Shown: positions 39,351-49,329 of the stretch, piece after piece
Layout: each line of letters begins with the position of its first letter
Numbering within the stretch: position 1 is the first letter of the stretch
Assembly (NCBI GenBank): GCA_001939145.1
Contig: LSRX01000075.1
Span: 1,016,884-1,080,883 of the forward strand
Length of the DNA stretch: 64,000 bases
Direction: 5' to 3'
Origin: Symbiodinium microadriaticum
Taxonomy: Eukaryota > Sar > Dinophyceae > Suessiales > Symbiodiniaceae
Position numbers and translations under genes: made by a program
The notes under the pieces: model-generated
What the model saw: only the letters and a program-made list of their open reading frames with translations
What the model was told of the DNA's origin: nothing
The model's database searches: none

Positions 39351-39640
39351 TAAATCCTAAACCCTAAAACCCTAAAACCCTACAACCCTAAAACCCCAAA
39401 GCCCTGCAGCTGTTGCTCCCCTAAAAAAATCTCTGCAAGAGAGCGGCGATTCCGCGTCAGGTATCCCACAAGCGCCTCTTTCATGCGGGTCTTTAGGGTT
39501 TGGGGTTTAGGAGCTTAGGGGCTTACGGGTTTAGGGGCTTAGGGTTTAGGGCCTTAGGGGTTTAGGGTTTAGGGGTTTAGGGGCTTAGGGGTTTAGGGGT
39601 TTAGGGTTTAGGGGCTTAGGGGTTTGGGGTTTAGGGTGGG
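39351..39640. repeat. Telomere-like inverted pair around an exon
   Basis: CCCTAAA-type at 39351-39400 and about twenty TTTAGGG-type copies at 39493-39640. Confidence 0.9.
39395..39490 (-). CDS. Candidate internal exon, 32 codons
   Basis: Acceptor CCCTAAAG at 39491 and donor TTTGGG|GTTTTAGGG from 39394, phase 0-0. It reads TRMKEALVGYLTRNRRSLAE then IFLGEQQLQGFG, strongly protein-like and helical. Function unknown. Confidence 0.5.
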
Positions 39641-40359
39641 AAAGGCGGACTGTCACTGACAATATCAGCCCACGGCGCTCTCCATAGCGACAAGCCTTCA
39701 TTTCTTGGCCGGACACGGGGAACCACGTCACCCGGCCTCCACGCCCTCGTCGCCAAAGTTGTTCTCTTGCAAGTTTAAGCCTGGGCTTTCGGTGCTTGGA
39801 AGGCTTACCTCCACTCTGTTTCTGGAGAGCACATACGATACGATCCGACACGGATGCGATACTTCACGGTACTCTATGACGCTATGCGAAACAACGGAAC
39901 AGACCAGCAAAACTTCCGGGGGTTGCGGTTTTGTTGCTGCCAACTTCTCAGGCCAGCAGACCTTCACGCAAAAGAAGCATGGTCAGGACTGTGACAGAAA
40001 GAAAGTCAGACGAAGGCCAACAGCACCATTTTGTCTAAGACGAACATACTCATTCCCACCGACTGTTAATATATGGCGATGCTCTACTGCAAGTTCCGAA
40101 AACAAACAAAGTCGTCTATCCGCGGTTGCCTCCCGACCGCCGACGAAGACCCCTGACTACGACTGCGACGGCTACAGCACGCGATGGCTCTTGTTGCCTT
40201 CTTACCCTGTTCTGACGAGCTAGTTAGTGTCTTCTCTCCATTTCCAAAACTAGCACGGCTTGTTATGTTATGCTTTGAGTTCTCGGATGCCCATGACCGT
40301 GGCTATGGGCTAGGACTATGACTGCAACTCATCCTGACAATGCTCTTCCGATCACCATC

Positions 40360-40402
40360 ACACCATCACCATCGCCATCATCACCATCATCATCATCATG
40401 AT
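40360..40402. repeat. CAT/CAC microsatellite
   Basis: (CAT/CAC)n trinucleotides. Confidence 0.9.
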
Positions 40403-40532
40403 CAGCAAAGAATTCCAAGCAACAGTGGATGTGGACTTGGTCGCCGCAGCAGATGCGATCTTTCCCCGTCACATTGAGAGTCCTTACCGTGAAGGCTGCC
40501 AGTCCAGATTTGCAGTTCCAGGGCCTTCCAGG

Positions 40533-41322
40533 GTTTAGGATTCCATTAGGGTTTAGGGGTTTAGGGTTTAGGATTCTAGATCCTGCACAGCATGCCCTGA
40601 AGTGGGAAGGTGTAGCAGTACCTTCCACCTGACCTGGACTTCGAGCCACCCTTCCCCTTAGGGGCCTAGCAGTACCTCCGCACTCACAGGAAGCCATCTT
40701 GATGCAGTGGAGCCACTCCCTTTTGACGATTTCCACCACAGCAGAATCACGGATGCCTCAGTGACGGTTTAGGGTTTAGAGTTTAGGGTTTAGGGGTTTA
40801 GGGTTTAGGGGTTTAGGGTTTAGGGGTGTAGGGTTTAGGGTACGGAGCCATGACTAAACCTGTGCCAAGAAAGACGCGAAATCTCGTGGCCTTCCCCTCC
40901 AAAGATGCCAGTGCTGCACCGGCACCCCAACCGCCGAGCTCAACGGACAAGCGAGCGTCCGCGGGTTGACGGAAGGAGTCCTGCTCGAAGTTCTGCTTCG
41001 GGGTTTAGGGAAAGTTTAGGGTTTAGGGTCCGAAGCTTTGCATTCAACTCCAGTCCCGGCAAACATGAGGTTTTGGCATGCGGCTGCAAGTTGAACCCCG
41101 AGAAGTAATTTGGCACATCCGCTTCTTCGGAACTGCAGCACGACGCGCAAAGATCAATGGAGCCTCCCTAAACCCTCAACGCCTCGGCTTCGATGCTGTC
41201 GCCGGCAACATAGTTCAAGGCTTGGCGGCTGCGCCTTGCGTCCGAGGCCTGCGCAGCTTCGACGTTGAGGATACACCGGCACAGAACTACTGTGACTTTG
41301 GGGTTTATAGGGTTTAGGGGCC
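40533..41322. repeat. Scattered TTTAGGG blocks
   Basis: Blocks at 40533-40575, 40766-40842, 41000-41030 and 41294-41322 with unique sequence between them. No exon between them is convincing. Confidence 0.75.
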
Positions 41323-41526
41323 CAGGGCAGATTTGCTAAACCACTGGTGCGAACAGCAAAGCATCTGGTTATCTGACCGTGTCACGAGCTTGAGAGAAAA
41401 CTCAGTACCGATGCCTTTAACCCCTAAACCCTAAACCCTAAATCCTAAGCCTAAACTGGGCCTAAACCCTAAACCCGAAACCCGAAATCCCTTAAAACCC
41501 TGAACGGTCCTAAACCCTAGGCGAAC

Positions 41527-41601
41527 TTCCACGCCTCCAACCCCCCGGAAGGAGCGTAGACCATGGCCTATGGGCGGCAGATCAACGAGTGGAATATAAG
41601 G
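41527..41601 (-). CDS. Candidate exon, 25 codons
   Basis: Acceptor AACCTGAG at 41602 and donor GAA|GTTCGCCTAGGGTTTAGG from 41526, phase 0-0. It reads PYIPLVDLPPIGHGLRSFRG then VGGVE. It sits between CCCTAAA (41418-41520) and TTTAGGG-like sequence. Confidence 0.4.
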
Positions 41602-41985
41602 CTCAGGTTTAGGGCTTTTCGGGTTTAGGAATATAAGGGATGCTGACAATTAAAACACGGTTAGGGGTCTGAGGCATCATGTAGTGCAGACTGAATGGTA
41701 TGGTTACAATGAGGAGCCCATCAGAATAGCAGCTCCAACAGCATCACTAAACATTCAGGCTTCCATGCTCAAGTACTGAATCCTGTCGTTGCGGGGCAAT
41801 CTGGGCCTTGTTGCCCTCATAGACGTCGCTCACATTGAAGCCACAATCCTTCAACCTCGGCTCAAACTCACGGCAAAAGCACCGGAACCCTAGCAACGTC
41901 TTATTCATTCACGTGCTCCGGCCGAAGCAAGACAGCCAAGAAGAGTGCACAGGCAGCCTGCCCGTGCCCGCTGTCATCCCTTTTT

Positions 41986-44900
41986 TCAGCTCATGCTTGA
42001 CTGCAAAGGCTCGCTCTCAATGCTGTGCAAGTCATCGGAGTCTTCAGCAGGAGAAGCAGCCCAGATGCCGTTTCCGGCAGCCAGTACATTTGACGGGTCC
42101 AGGGCTGTTTTGAAGTCCCGCAGCACCTGGGTCAGTGCTGGGGATTGCGTTTGAGGTAGGAGAGAGGCTCGCAGCTTCCCGACGCCATGGTGGTGGCTCA
42201 AGCAGCCTCCAGCATCCAAAATGGCTTCTCGAGCTGTGTGCTCCAAACTCTCAAAGGCCTCCAGAGCACGCTTTGGCTCCAGGCCATTCGTGCACACTGC
42301 AATGTACATGTACAAGACACCTCCTTCGTCATAGAGCTGGGTCATGCGGCAGGACATGAAGGGCCTGCCCGGCAGGCACAACTCCCGATGCTTCCGGGCC
42401 ACAGAGGCTGTAACCTTGGGCCAGACCATGTGGATGGCCGACCAAGGTGCCATGGTCTCCAAGGACTCTGCTAAGATGCGGTAGTCCAGCCCGAAGTCTC
42501 GCAAGTAGGCGATGGCAAAGGTGAGCGTGTAGCCTGCTGCCCCCGAAGAGGCACCGCCCCAAATACCGCCTGCTTTGGACACCAGCTTGCTGACCTCCTT
42601 CATCTGGAGCTTGACTTCGGCATGAGTGCCCTCGAAAACCAAGGTTGCCGCAGATGCCTGTGCTAGCGACACCCCTTTGCAGTACAGGTAGGCCTCCCGA
42701 AGGCTGGCCCGGAGGTTGCTAGAAGCCGTCTTCTGCTCCGAGCCTTCCTTCAGCGCTTGCGCGAGCTCCAGTTGGTTCTGGTCCATCAAACGGCAGGAGG
42801 CCGGGCGCAGCCCAGCGGGCATCCGAGCCACCTCGCGCATCCACGCTGCACCCCGGTCCCAGTCCGAAAACACAATGCTCTGGTACTCCACAAGCTCAGG
42901 CAAGGGCCGCACGCGGACGACTGCGGAAGTGATGATCCCCAGGCAGCCCTCGCTGCCCAGCACCAAAGCCGGCAAGCCGATGTTGGTGGAGGCGCGGCCG
43001 ATTGCCGTCTGCGACTGCGCAGGAACTCGGGGATCACCGTGCCGCTGCCAAATCGGCCCAGTGGGCGTCACGACGCGCACCTCCAGGACCATGTCTTCGA
43101 TGTTGCCGTAACGGGCCCTCTTCATCCCACTCGCCCGAGTTGCGATCCAACCTCCCAGCGTTGAGAGCTCCATCGAATCCGGCTCCATGCCCATGGTGAC
43201 CCCGTGCTGTTTCAGTGCATCCTTTAGGTTCATGCCGGTGATCCCTGCCTCGATCATTGCAACACCATCTTCTGCATTCACCCAAAGCACACTGGCCAGG
43301 CCGCGCATGTCGAGAGCCACAAAAGGTCTCGGGTCGACTTCCTTGGGCGGACACAACGTGGCGGAGGTGACGTTTGTCCGGCCCCCAACAGGAATGACGC
43401 CGAAACCTTTGCCATGATTGAAGTCCACTGCGGCTTTCAGCAAAGCCTGCACTTCCTCCTCGCTGATGGGAGAGACCACGGCATCTGCGAAGCGCACCAT
43501 CTGCCGAGTCCGGAGACGCCAGATATCTGCGAGGCCATGGCCGGTTCCTGCGCGGATCCGGGACTCGGCATCGAAGTGCGCTCTACCAGAAGGCAAGACC
43601 TTTCTCAAGACCTCCTCCAACCCCTCGGCGGGCTTCGGCAGTTCTGGCATTGGGCGATCGGCGATCATGTCCCGCACGTTGAGAGGCACGGCGAGTTGAC
43701 GTTGGAAGAGATCCCACAGCCGGAAGAGCGGTTGGCGGCCGAAGGCCTTGTATCTTCGGGAGGAGATCTGCGCCGCCGGTTTTCCGTCCACGTACTGAGC
43801 CACAAACTTGGTGTCCTTGAAACCCCAACGATCCAAGGACTCCTCGTTCTTGAGCTGGTCAGCCTCATGCGCCGGCCATAAAGGAGTGACCGGTGCAACG
43901 GATCCTCGGACGGGCTGCTTGCCTTTCACCGAGGCCCCGAGGGAGCGTGTGGACTTGAAGCGGGAGGCCACGATCGCTGCAGCCCCCTGGGCCAGAGGCG
44001 GAGGCACTTGGGGCATTTCGGTCCCAAGGAGCTGCTGCACCAAGTGCTCTTCCGTGATCTCCACGGTGCCGCTCTGTCGCAAGACCTCGCTGGCCTGCTC
44101 CGCAGCTTTCTCCGCAGCCAGGAGGTGGGACTCGAAAGCGCCGGCCAGCGCCTTCAGATCCAAGGCTCCCGATGCCAACTCGCTCTCGCCTTGGGCGCCG
44201 GCTGACAGCTGAAACTTCGCGAAGGCAGAAGAGACACGAGCACCGGGGACCCTGCCTGTCTCTTTCCCGTTGGCTACGTCCTCTGCCAGACCCTCCACCA
44301 GCCATCGGCCCCAGTGGCGCGGCAGGCGGCGCCGAATCGGGCTCAACGTCGCGGCCTGCGAGACACCGACGTACAGCAAAAATACGTAGCATCTGCATGT
44401 ATTCCCTGATCGTGGCTGACCCAAAGCTACATTGTGACATTAGACATGACACGATCCGCACACGGAGTGCAGCTCTACTATGCGCAGTTTCTGCTTCGTC
44501 ACCCTCGGGCCCCTGCTTCGTATACCCAGCCTGCAACACCAGCGGCCAGCACTCTGCAGGCGGCATTGGGCCGGGCTTCTCTGGGACGCAGGAGCTTCGT
44601 AGAGGCACCTGGCTTTCCAGGGAGGCCACGACCTCTTTGGCATCGAAGCCCAGGACCTCCCCAAGGGCACGGCAGTGCAGGGTGGTCACCGAGGACAGCT
44701 CCACCAGCTCCCTCTGCACCTCCGACACCAAGTGGTCGACGTTGCTGGAGGCGTCCAAGGTGTGGAGCACCCCAAAGCGCATGAAGGCCTCCCCTAAGGC
44801 CGGCAGCTCTCCTTTCAGGCCTCTTAACATCCACCAAACCAGGTCCAGGCTGCGGAGCGGATCCCGAGGAAGCCCGCAAATCTCCCGATAAAGGCTCTCG

Positions 44901-45399
44901 TCCTCGGGTAGGAGCTCGTAGGACATGGCCAGGGGCACCAGTGCCACCGTCCTATTTAAGGGCAGTCTTAAGGGGGAAGGACAGAAATCAAGAAGCGGCT
45001 TGCTGCACCGTGACGTGCCGCGCATGCTCTTCCCGGTCCTCTGAGAAATGTCCCTCAAAGCCTTCAGCAACCCAGTTCGCAGCCGCAGCTGCCTGCGTCC
45101 GCGGCTGCGCAGGCCTCCAGGTTAGAAATCTAGTTCTTACCCACCTTCCAGAAGCAAGCAGTCAAGGAATAGCATCTGAATCTTATTACCCTAAACCCTA
45201 AACCCCAACTTCCTAACTTATTCTGAATGACACATTGAAGCCACTACAACAAGTATCTCGCTGCCTTCCAGGAAGACTTCCAGGGGCCGGCCGCTCCGAA
45301 AGACCTTGCCAACCTTGGCTGCTGCTAAGGATCCTAGATTAACTTACTGCAACAAGGAACCCCCAATTATTAACTATCTATCTATCTATCTATCTATCA

Positions 45400-45433
<34 letters not shown>

Positions 45434-47569
45434 ATATCCCCATCGTGATACCTTAAAAAGTAAGCTCCTTGACAGAAGCCCAGCGACCTTGGCTCTCAGA
45501 GCGGGGTCCGGCTGCACCGAGCCCCCTCCACGGCGCACGAAGAAAGCCCCCAGCCCGGCCAGGGCCCATCCCAGAAAGGGCCTCAGCGTGTTGGTTTTAG
45601 GGCTTGTTTCGCTGTGCTCTACACACCGTGCCAACTACACAGAGTCAGAGCAGTAAGGAAAGGGCAGGCCAGAGAATTCGGCGTCTGCTGCCACCTGGGG
45701 GAGCTGTAATGCAGGCAGAACGGGCTGCAGCTGGAAGCAGGTGAGCCCGATGATCACAAAGTCGAGAACGGAGCGATGCTGTGGGCATAGCACTAAGGGC
45801 ACATCCAGCTTGCTGATAGACTGCAGAGAGGCACCATCCACAGTCACTGTGAGGTTCAACCAACTCAGGCCCTGCCTCACCACAAAGGCTGCGACCGCAT
45901 AGAGGGGCCCAGCATTCGGGTGCGCGAAGGCGGTGATGAGATCCGAAAGGACCGAGCTGGGGCCGAAGATCTGGATCTCTGCAAACTCCTTGGCATAGTT
46001 GCGCCCTGGAGCCAGCAGCTGCCCAGCACTCGGCCGGGCGAAGGCGTAGCCGGCCCGGCAGCAGATCAAAAAGTACTCATAGAAGTCCCACTGCTCTGGC
46101 AATCGCAGCGTCGACTGGAAGTGCCATGGCACACATGGACTCGAGAACGAATGGTACTGCATCGGCAAGGTGCAACAGGATTCTAGCACTTTCACCATTG
46201 TGGAAAACTGCTTGCTGAGCCTCATGCCCACCAAGGCGAAAATCCTCTCCATACAAATGCGAAGAAGGCCCAAGAGCTTCATGGGCAGGACATTGATGAG
46301 GGCATGCACGATGTGGAAAACTGTGGCGTTGTCGCACCAGCGCAATAGCTTGGCCATGAGGCCCAGCTCTGCAAGAGAGAGGCTCCCCCTGAGCGCCAGC
46401 AACTGATAGTAGTGGGCAGTGAAGAATCGGAAGGATGGCATCTGGTGCGCCTCCGAAGAGTCCAGGCAGGCCTGGAAGATTCGTCCGTGCTCGCTGCTGA
46501 AGGCTCCGCCCAAGGCCGTCACGGAGATGTCCGCCACCATGTCCACGGGCACCACCGGGCAGGGGTGGTCGAAGGCGTCCCGAAAGGCGCGGACCCCGCG
46601 CTTCGCAAGGAGAGTCCCTGCACCCACGATGGTGGAGGGCTTGTCTCCCGCCCATCCAATGAAAGGATACGCCCAGGCGGGGCCTACGATGGAAGGCCGG
46701 ACAATCCGCACATCCAGGCCTTCGGAATCACACGCTCGGATCACCAGGTGTTCAGCGACGGCCTTGCAGAATGTGTAGGTGTTGGGAAAGCCAAGCTCTC
46801 GCATGGCTGTCTGTGCCCAACCACCGTGGGACATTGCATCCCGGTAGAGCTCCATGGCATCGAAATCCCGCAGCTCCACCAGCCTCTCCTGCAGTGCTTC
46901 GGTGCTGGGCGGCGGCACTGCATGCACAAAAGCGGTGGAGACGAAGAGGAAGCGCTTGGCCTTCCACTGCGAGGCCAATTGCTGCATCTGGAGCGTCGCA
47001 GAGATCAGCGACACGGCAGCCTGCTGCATGGGCTGCTGGAAGCGGACGTCCCCGGCGCAGTGCAGGACGGCCTTCAAGGACTCCCTGTGTGGCCACGACG
47101 GCTGCGCCTCTGTCCATCCGAAATTCCGCTGGGAAGTGTCGCCCTCGAGGCCCACAACGAGCTTGTCGAAGGTCTCGCGGACTTCGTCGAACATGGTGTG
47201 ATCCCGCAGCTTCTGGAGGCGCTCCGCGAGACTCTTGCCTGAGCGCTGCCGAACCATGAGCACAATCTTTGTGATGCCCAGTTCCTCAGCCCGTGCCAGC
47301 AAGGAGAAAAGGATGCCACCGCCCACGAAGCCGGTACCACCAGTCAAGAGCACAGCTCCATCAATACGTACACTCAGGGGCATCTTCTTGCAAACCTCCA
47401 GGCCCTCACTCCGCACCACAGGAGGCAGAGCCTCAAGGACTTTAGGGTCCAGTCTCAGGCCCTTGTCTGCTGCCAGCCACCTCACGAGAATCAGGACCAC
47501 GATGCCCAAAACTCCGGCCCAACACATCAGGCTTCGCATGGTGCTCGTCGAAGGTAGGAACCATGTCAT
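41986..47569 (-). CDS. Trifunctional ether-lipid enzyme: fatty acyl-CoA reductase / DHAP acyltransferase / alkyl-DHAP synthase
   Basis: Five exons join in frame into a predicted 1663 residues: 47569-45666, 45581-45488, 45304-45260, 45040-44462, 44355-41986. Residues 1-40 have a membrane anchor (WAGVLGIVVLILVRWLAA). The reductase has the NAD(P) loop TGGTGFVG (76-83) and Tyr265/Lys269 in TYTFCK. The acyltransferase has block I HRSVLD (598-603), block II GAFFVRR, block III LEVFLEG and block IV VALVPLAMSYE. The synthase (from about 1050) has RWGFKDTKF, the FAD region IPVGGRTNV, PDSMELSTLGG, RASGMKRARYGNIED and SHHHGVGKLR (about 1594). Together they make fatty alcohol, acyl-DHAP and alkyl-DHAP, normally the work of FAR1, GNPAT and AGPS in or on peroxisomes. 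The C-terminus (SMS) is not a clear PTS1. A reductase-acyltransferase fusion is known in Dictyostelium. The join is inferred from phase and homology; the second intron is the least certain. Confidence 0.85.
44356..44461 (-). other. Intron 4 of the fusion gene (about 106 nt)
   Basis: Donor CTCCGT|GTGCGG (or GC donor nine bases earlier) to acceptor CTCGCAG|G, phase 0. It joins the acyltransferase C-terminal region to the synthase segment. Confidence 0.6.
45041..45259 (-). other. Intron 3 of the fusion gene (219 nt, GA donor)
   Basis: GGCAGC|GAGATAC to TTCTCAG|AGGACC restores FLEGSRTGKS, acyltransferase block III. A cut two bases later (AG|G rule) gives FLEGSETGKS; the Arg version fits the family better. 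Confidence 0.6.
45305..45487 (-). other. Intron 2 of the fusion gene (183 nt, GT-AG) with ATCT repeat
   Basis: Direct repeat CAAGGTC at both ends; GT...AG|G splicing gives ALRAKVFRSGRPLEVFLEG. An alternative cut inside a GGAGC repeat would keep eight more family-like residues (AGLLSRS) but lacks AG. The (ATCT)n microsatellite at 45376-45437 is inside this intron. Confidence 0.55.
45582..45665 (-). other. Intron 1 of the fusion gene (84 nt, GC-AG)
   Basis: GCCCTTTC stands at both the start of the intron and the start of the next exon (direct repeat of 8 bp). Splicing as GC...AG|G restores FSGLPFLGWALAGLGAFF across the acyltransferase fold; unspliced it hits a stop within ten codons. Confidence 0.75.
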
Positions 47570-47619
47570 CAGCCCAGGCCAGGCGAGAAAGAGTAGGCCA
47601 AGAAGGGAAACCAGCAGGC

Positions 47620-47632
47620 TGCTGCCTGAAAA
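47620..47632 (-). promoter_or_regulatory. Putative trans-splice acceptor of the fusion gene
   Basis: The minus strand reads CCTTTTCAG|GCAGCAG, a pyrimidine-rich AG|G site 57 nt upstream of the ATG at 47569. It would be the spliced-leader addition site, or an acceptor for an unseen 5' exon, since the frame is also open from here. Confidence 0.45.
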
Positions 47633-47780
47633 GGATCAGGGCAGAATGCATCCTACCAACATGCTCGCTTGGGCTGCGCTGCGGCCTACAAGCGCGCTGC
47701 CTCTTACCCTTGCTACTCTTGTTCATAAGCTGGAGTTACTATCACCCTACGAGTAGCACTGCTATAGTAGTATGCTCAAT

Positions 47781-47782
<2 letters not shown>

Positions 47783-47831
<49 letters not shown>

Positions 47832-47832
47832 A
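47783..47832. repeat. GAC trinucleotide repeat
   Basis: About 13 GAC copies, then GAC/GAT-like sequence. Confidence 0.95.
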
Positions 47833-48380
47833 CCACGAAAACGACGAACATGACGAGGCTCGCTACTGCTCCTGCTCTTGCTGATCCTCCGTCCCTCCTA
47901 CTGCAACGACAACCACTGCATAGTATGTTTTGTTTCAACATCATGCCGGGTGTTGTTTCCGTTTGTTTTCCTCTTGTTGCAATGTGTCGAAATGCGCTAC
48001 CATTCTTGTGGATGCGATTACGTATGGACGCTACAAGCAATCTTTATACACCAACAATCAGACATGTGCACATTCAAAGGGGCATGACAGGCGCACGAAC
48101 GAAATCGGAGATCGCGCGCTTGCCTGTACGTGTGAGTGCGCTTGTGGGATCCTAGATTCCTGCATATCTTACAGAGACATAGAGGGGACGTCTGTATCTG
48201 ATCTAATTGGTATGTATGTGCAACTGTGTGGTGCGTGTATATGTATACAAACACATAAACACATATATGTATGTTCTCTATGCAGAGAGATAGAGACAGA
48301 TATAAATATCGACATTGTTACCGATACAGATATAGATACGGAAACAGAGATAGGCATAGAAATCTATGTAGATCTAGATG
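47833..48380. other. No supported gene
   Basis: Unique sequence merging into GATA/CATA-type simple sequence from about 48280. Confidence 0.5.
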
Positions 48381-48610
48381 TAGACTCAATGTAGAAATGG
48401 GTATAGGAAATGGGTATAGATATAGAGACAGATACAAATATAGATGTAGATATAGAGTACATCCATGCATTCATCCATCCATACATGCCTACAAGCATAG
48501 CTAGATACATAGATACATACACAGCTACATTTATACAAAACTACATACAGGGCTGCATACAGCAAGATACATAGGTATACATACATACATACATACATAC
48601 ATACATACAT

Positions 48611-48645
<35 letters not shown>

Positions 48646-48719
48646 TACAGTACATACAGTACACACAGTGTGTATGTACAGTACAAACAGACAGTACATG
48701 CAATACATACATACATACA

Positions 48720-48753
<34 letters not shown>

Positions 48754-48980
48754 CATACATACATACATACATACATACATACAAGAACCCAGAAACCCTA
48801 AACCCTAAGCCTCAACCCACAGACCCCTTTTGAAGAACCCTAAACCCGCCATAGACCCCCTTTTTAAGAACCCTAAGCCCCAAACCCCAATCCCATAGAC
48901 CCCCTTTCAAAAACCCTAAACCCAAAACCCCGAGAACCCCTTTCAAAGAACCCTTACCCCCAACAAAAACCNTACATACA

Positions 48981-49014
<34 letters not shown>

Positions 49015-49140
49015 CATACATACATACATACATACATACATACATACATACATACATACGGTACATACAGTACATACAGTACATACAGCACATACAGACA
49101 GCACATACAGGCATACAGGCATGCATGCATGAATGACAGA
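48381..49140. repeat. CATA/CAGA arrays, telomere-like minisatellite and a single N
   Basis: GATA-type (48400-48455), CATA/CAGA (48574-48784), a 40-50-bp minisatellite of AAGAACCCTAAACCC...CCATAGACCCC units (48785-48960), an N at 48972, then CATA again to about 49060. The N inside the array probably marks a scaffold join of unknown true length. Confidence 0.9.
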
Positions 49141-49329
49141 GAGACAGACAGACGGACAGACATGCAGGCGTACAGACATACAGACGTGCGTACATATTTA
49201 CATCCTTGCATGATGTACACGCCTCTTTTGCACTTGTATCTGTGTCTTATGTCAATGTCTGTGTGCATAGTACCTAGACAAGGTACATACGTCAACGAAT
49301 CTCTACTAGTACGAGGTTTTGGCATGTCG

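Noticed and set aside
39705..40223. Plus-strand 172-codon ORF
   Set aside because: Composition looks random and the complementary strand is also open in part; no motif was found.
42190..42205. Spliced-leader word GTGGCTCAAG on the plus strand
   Set aside because: It lies inside the AGPS coding exon and only the short TGGCTCAAG core matches.
43865..45070. Separate 401-codon ORF
   Set aside because: Its first half is exon 4 of the fusion gene; the second half is an out-of-frame reading through exon 5.
47762..48040. Poly-Val/Thr membrane protein
   Set aside because: The frame crosses the GAC microsatellite and has no coding context outside it.
48386..49195. Tyr/Cys/Met-rich proteins
   Set aside because: They are CATA and CAGA repeats read in frame.
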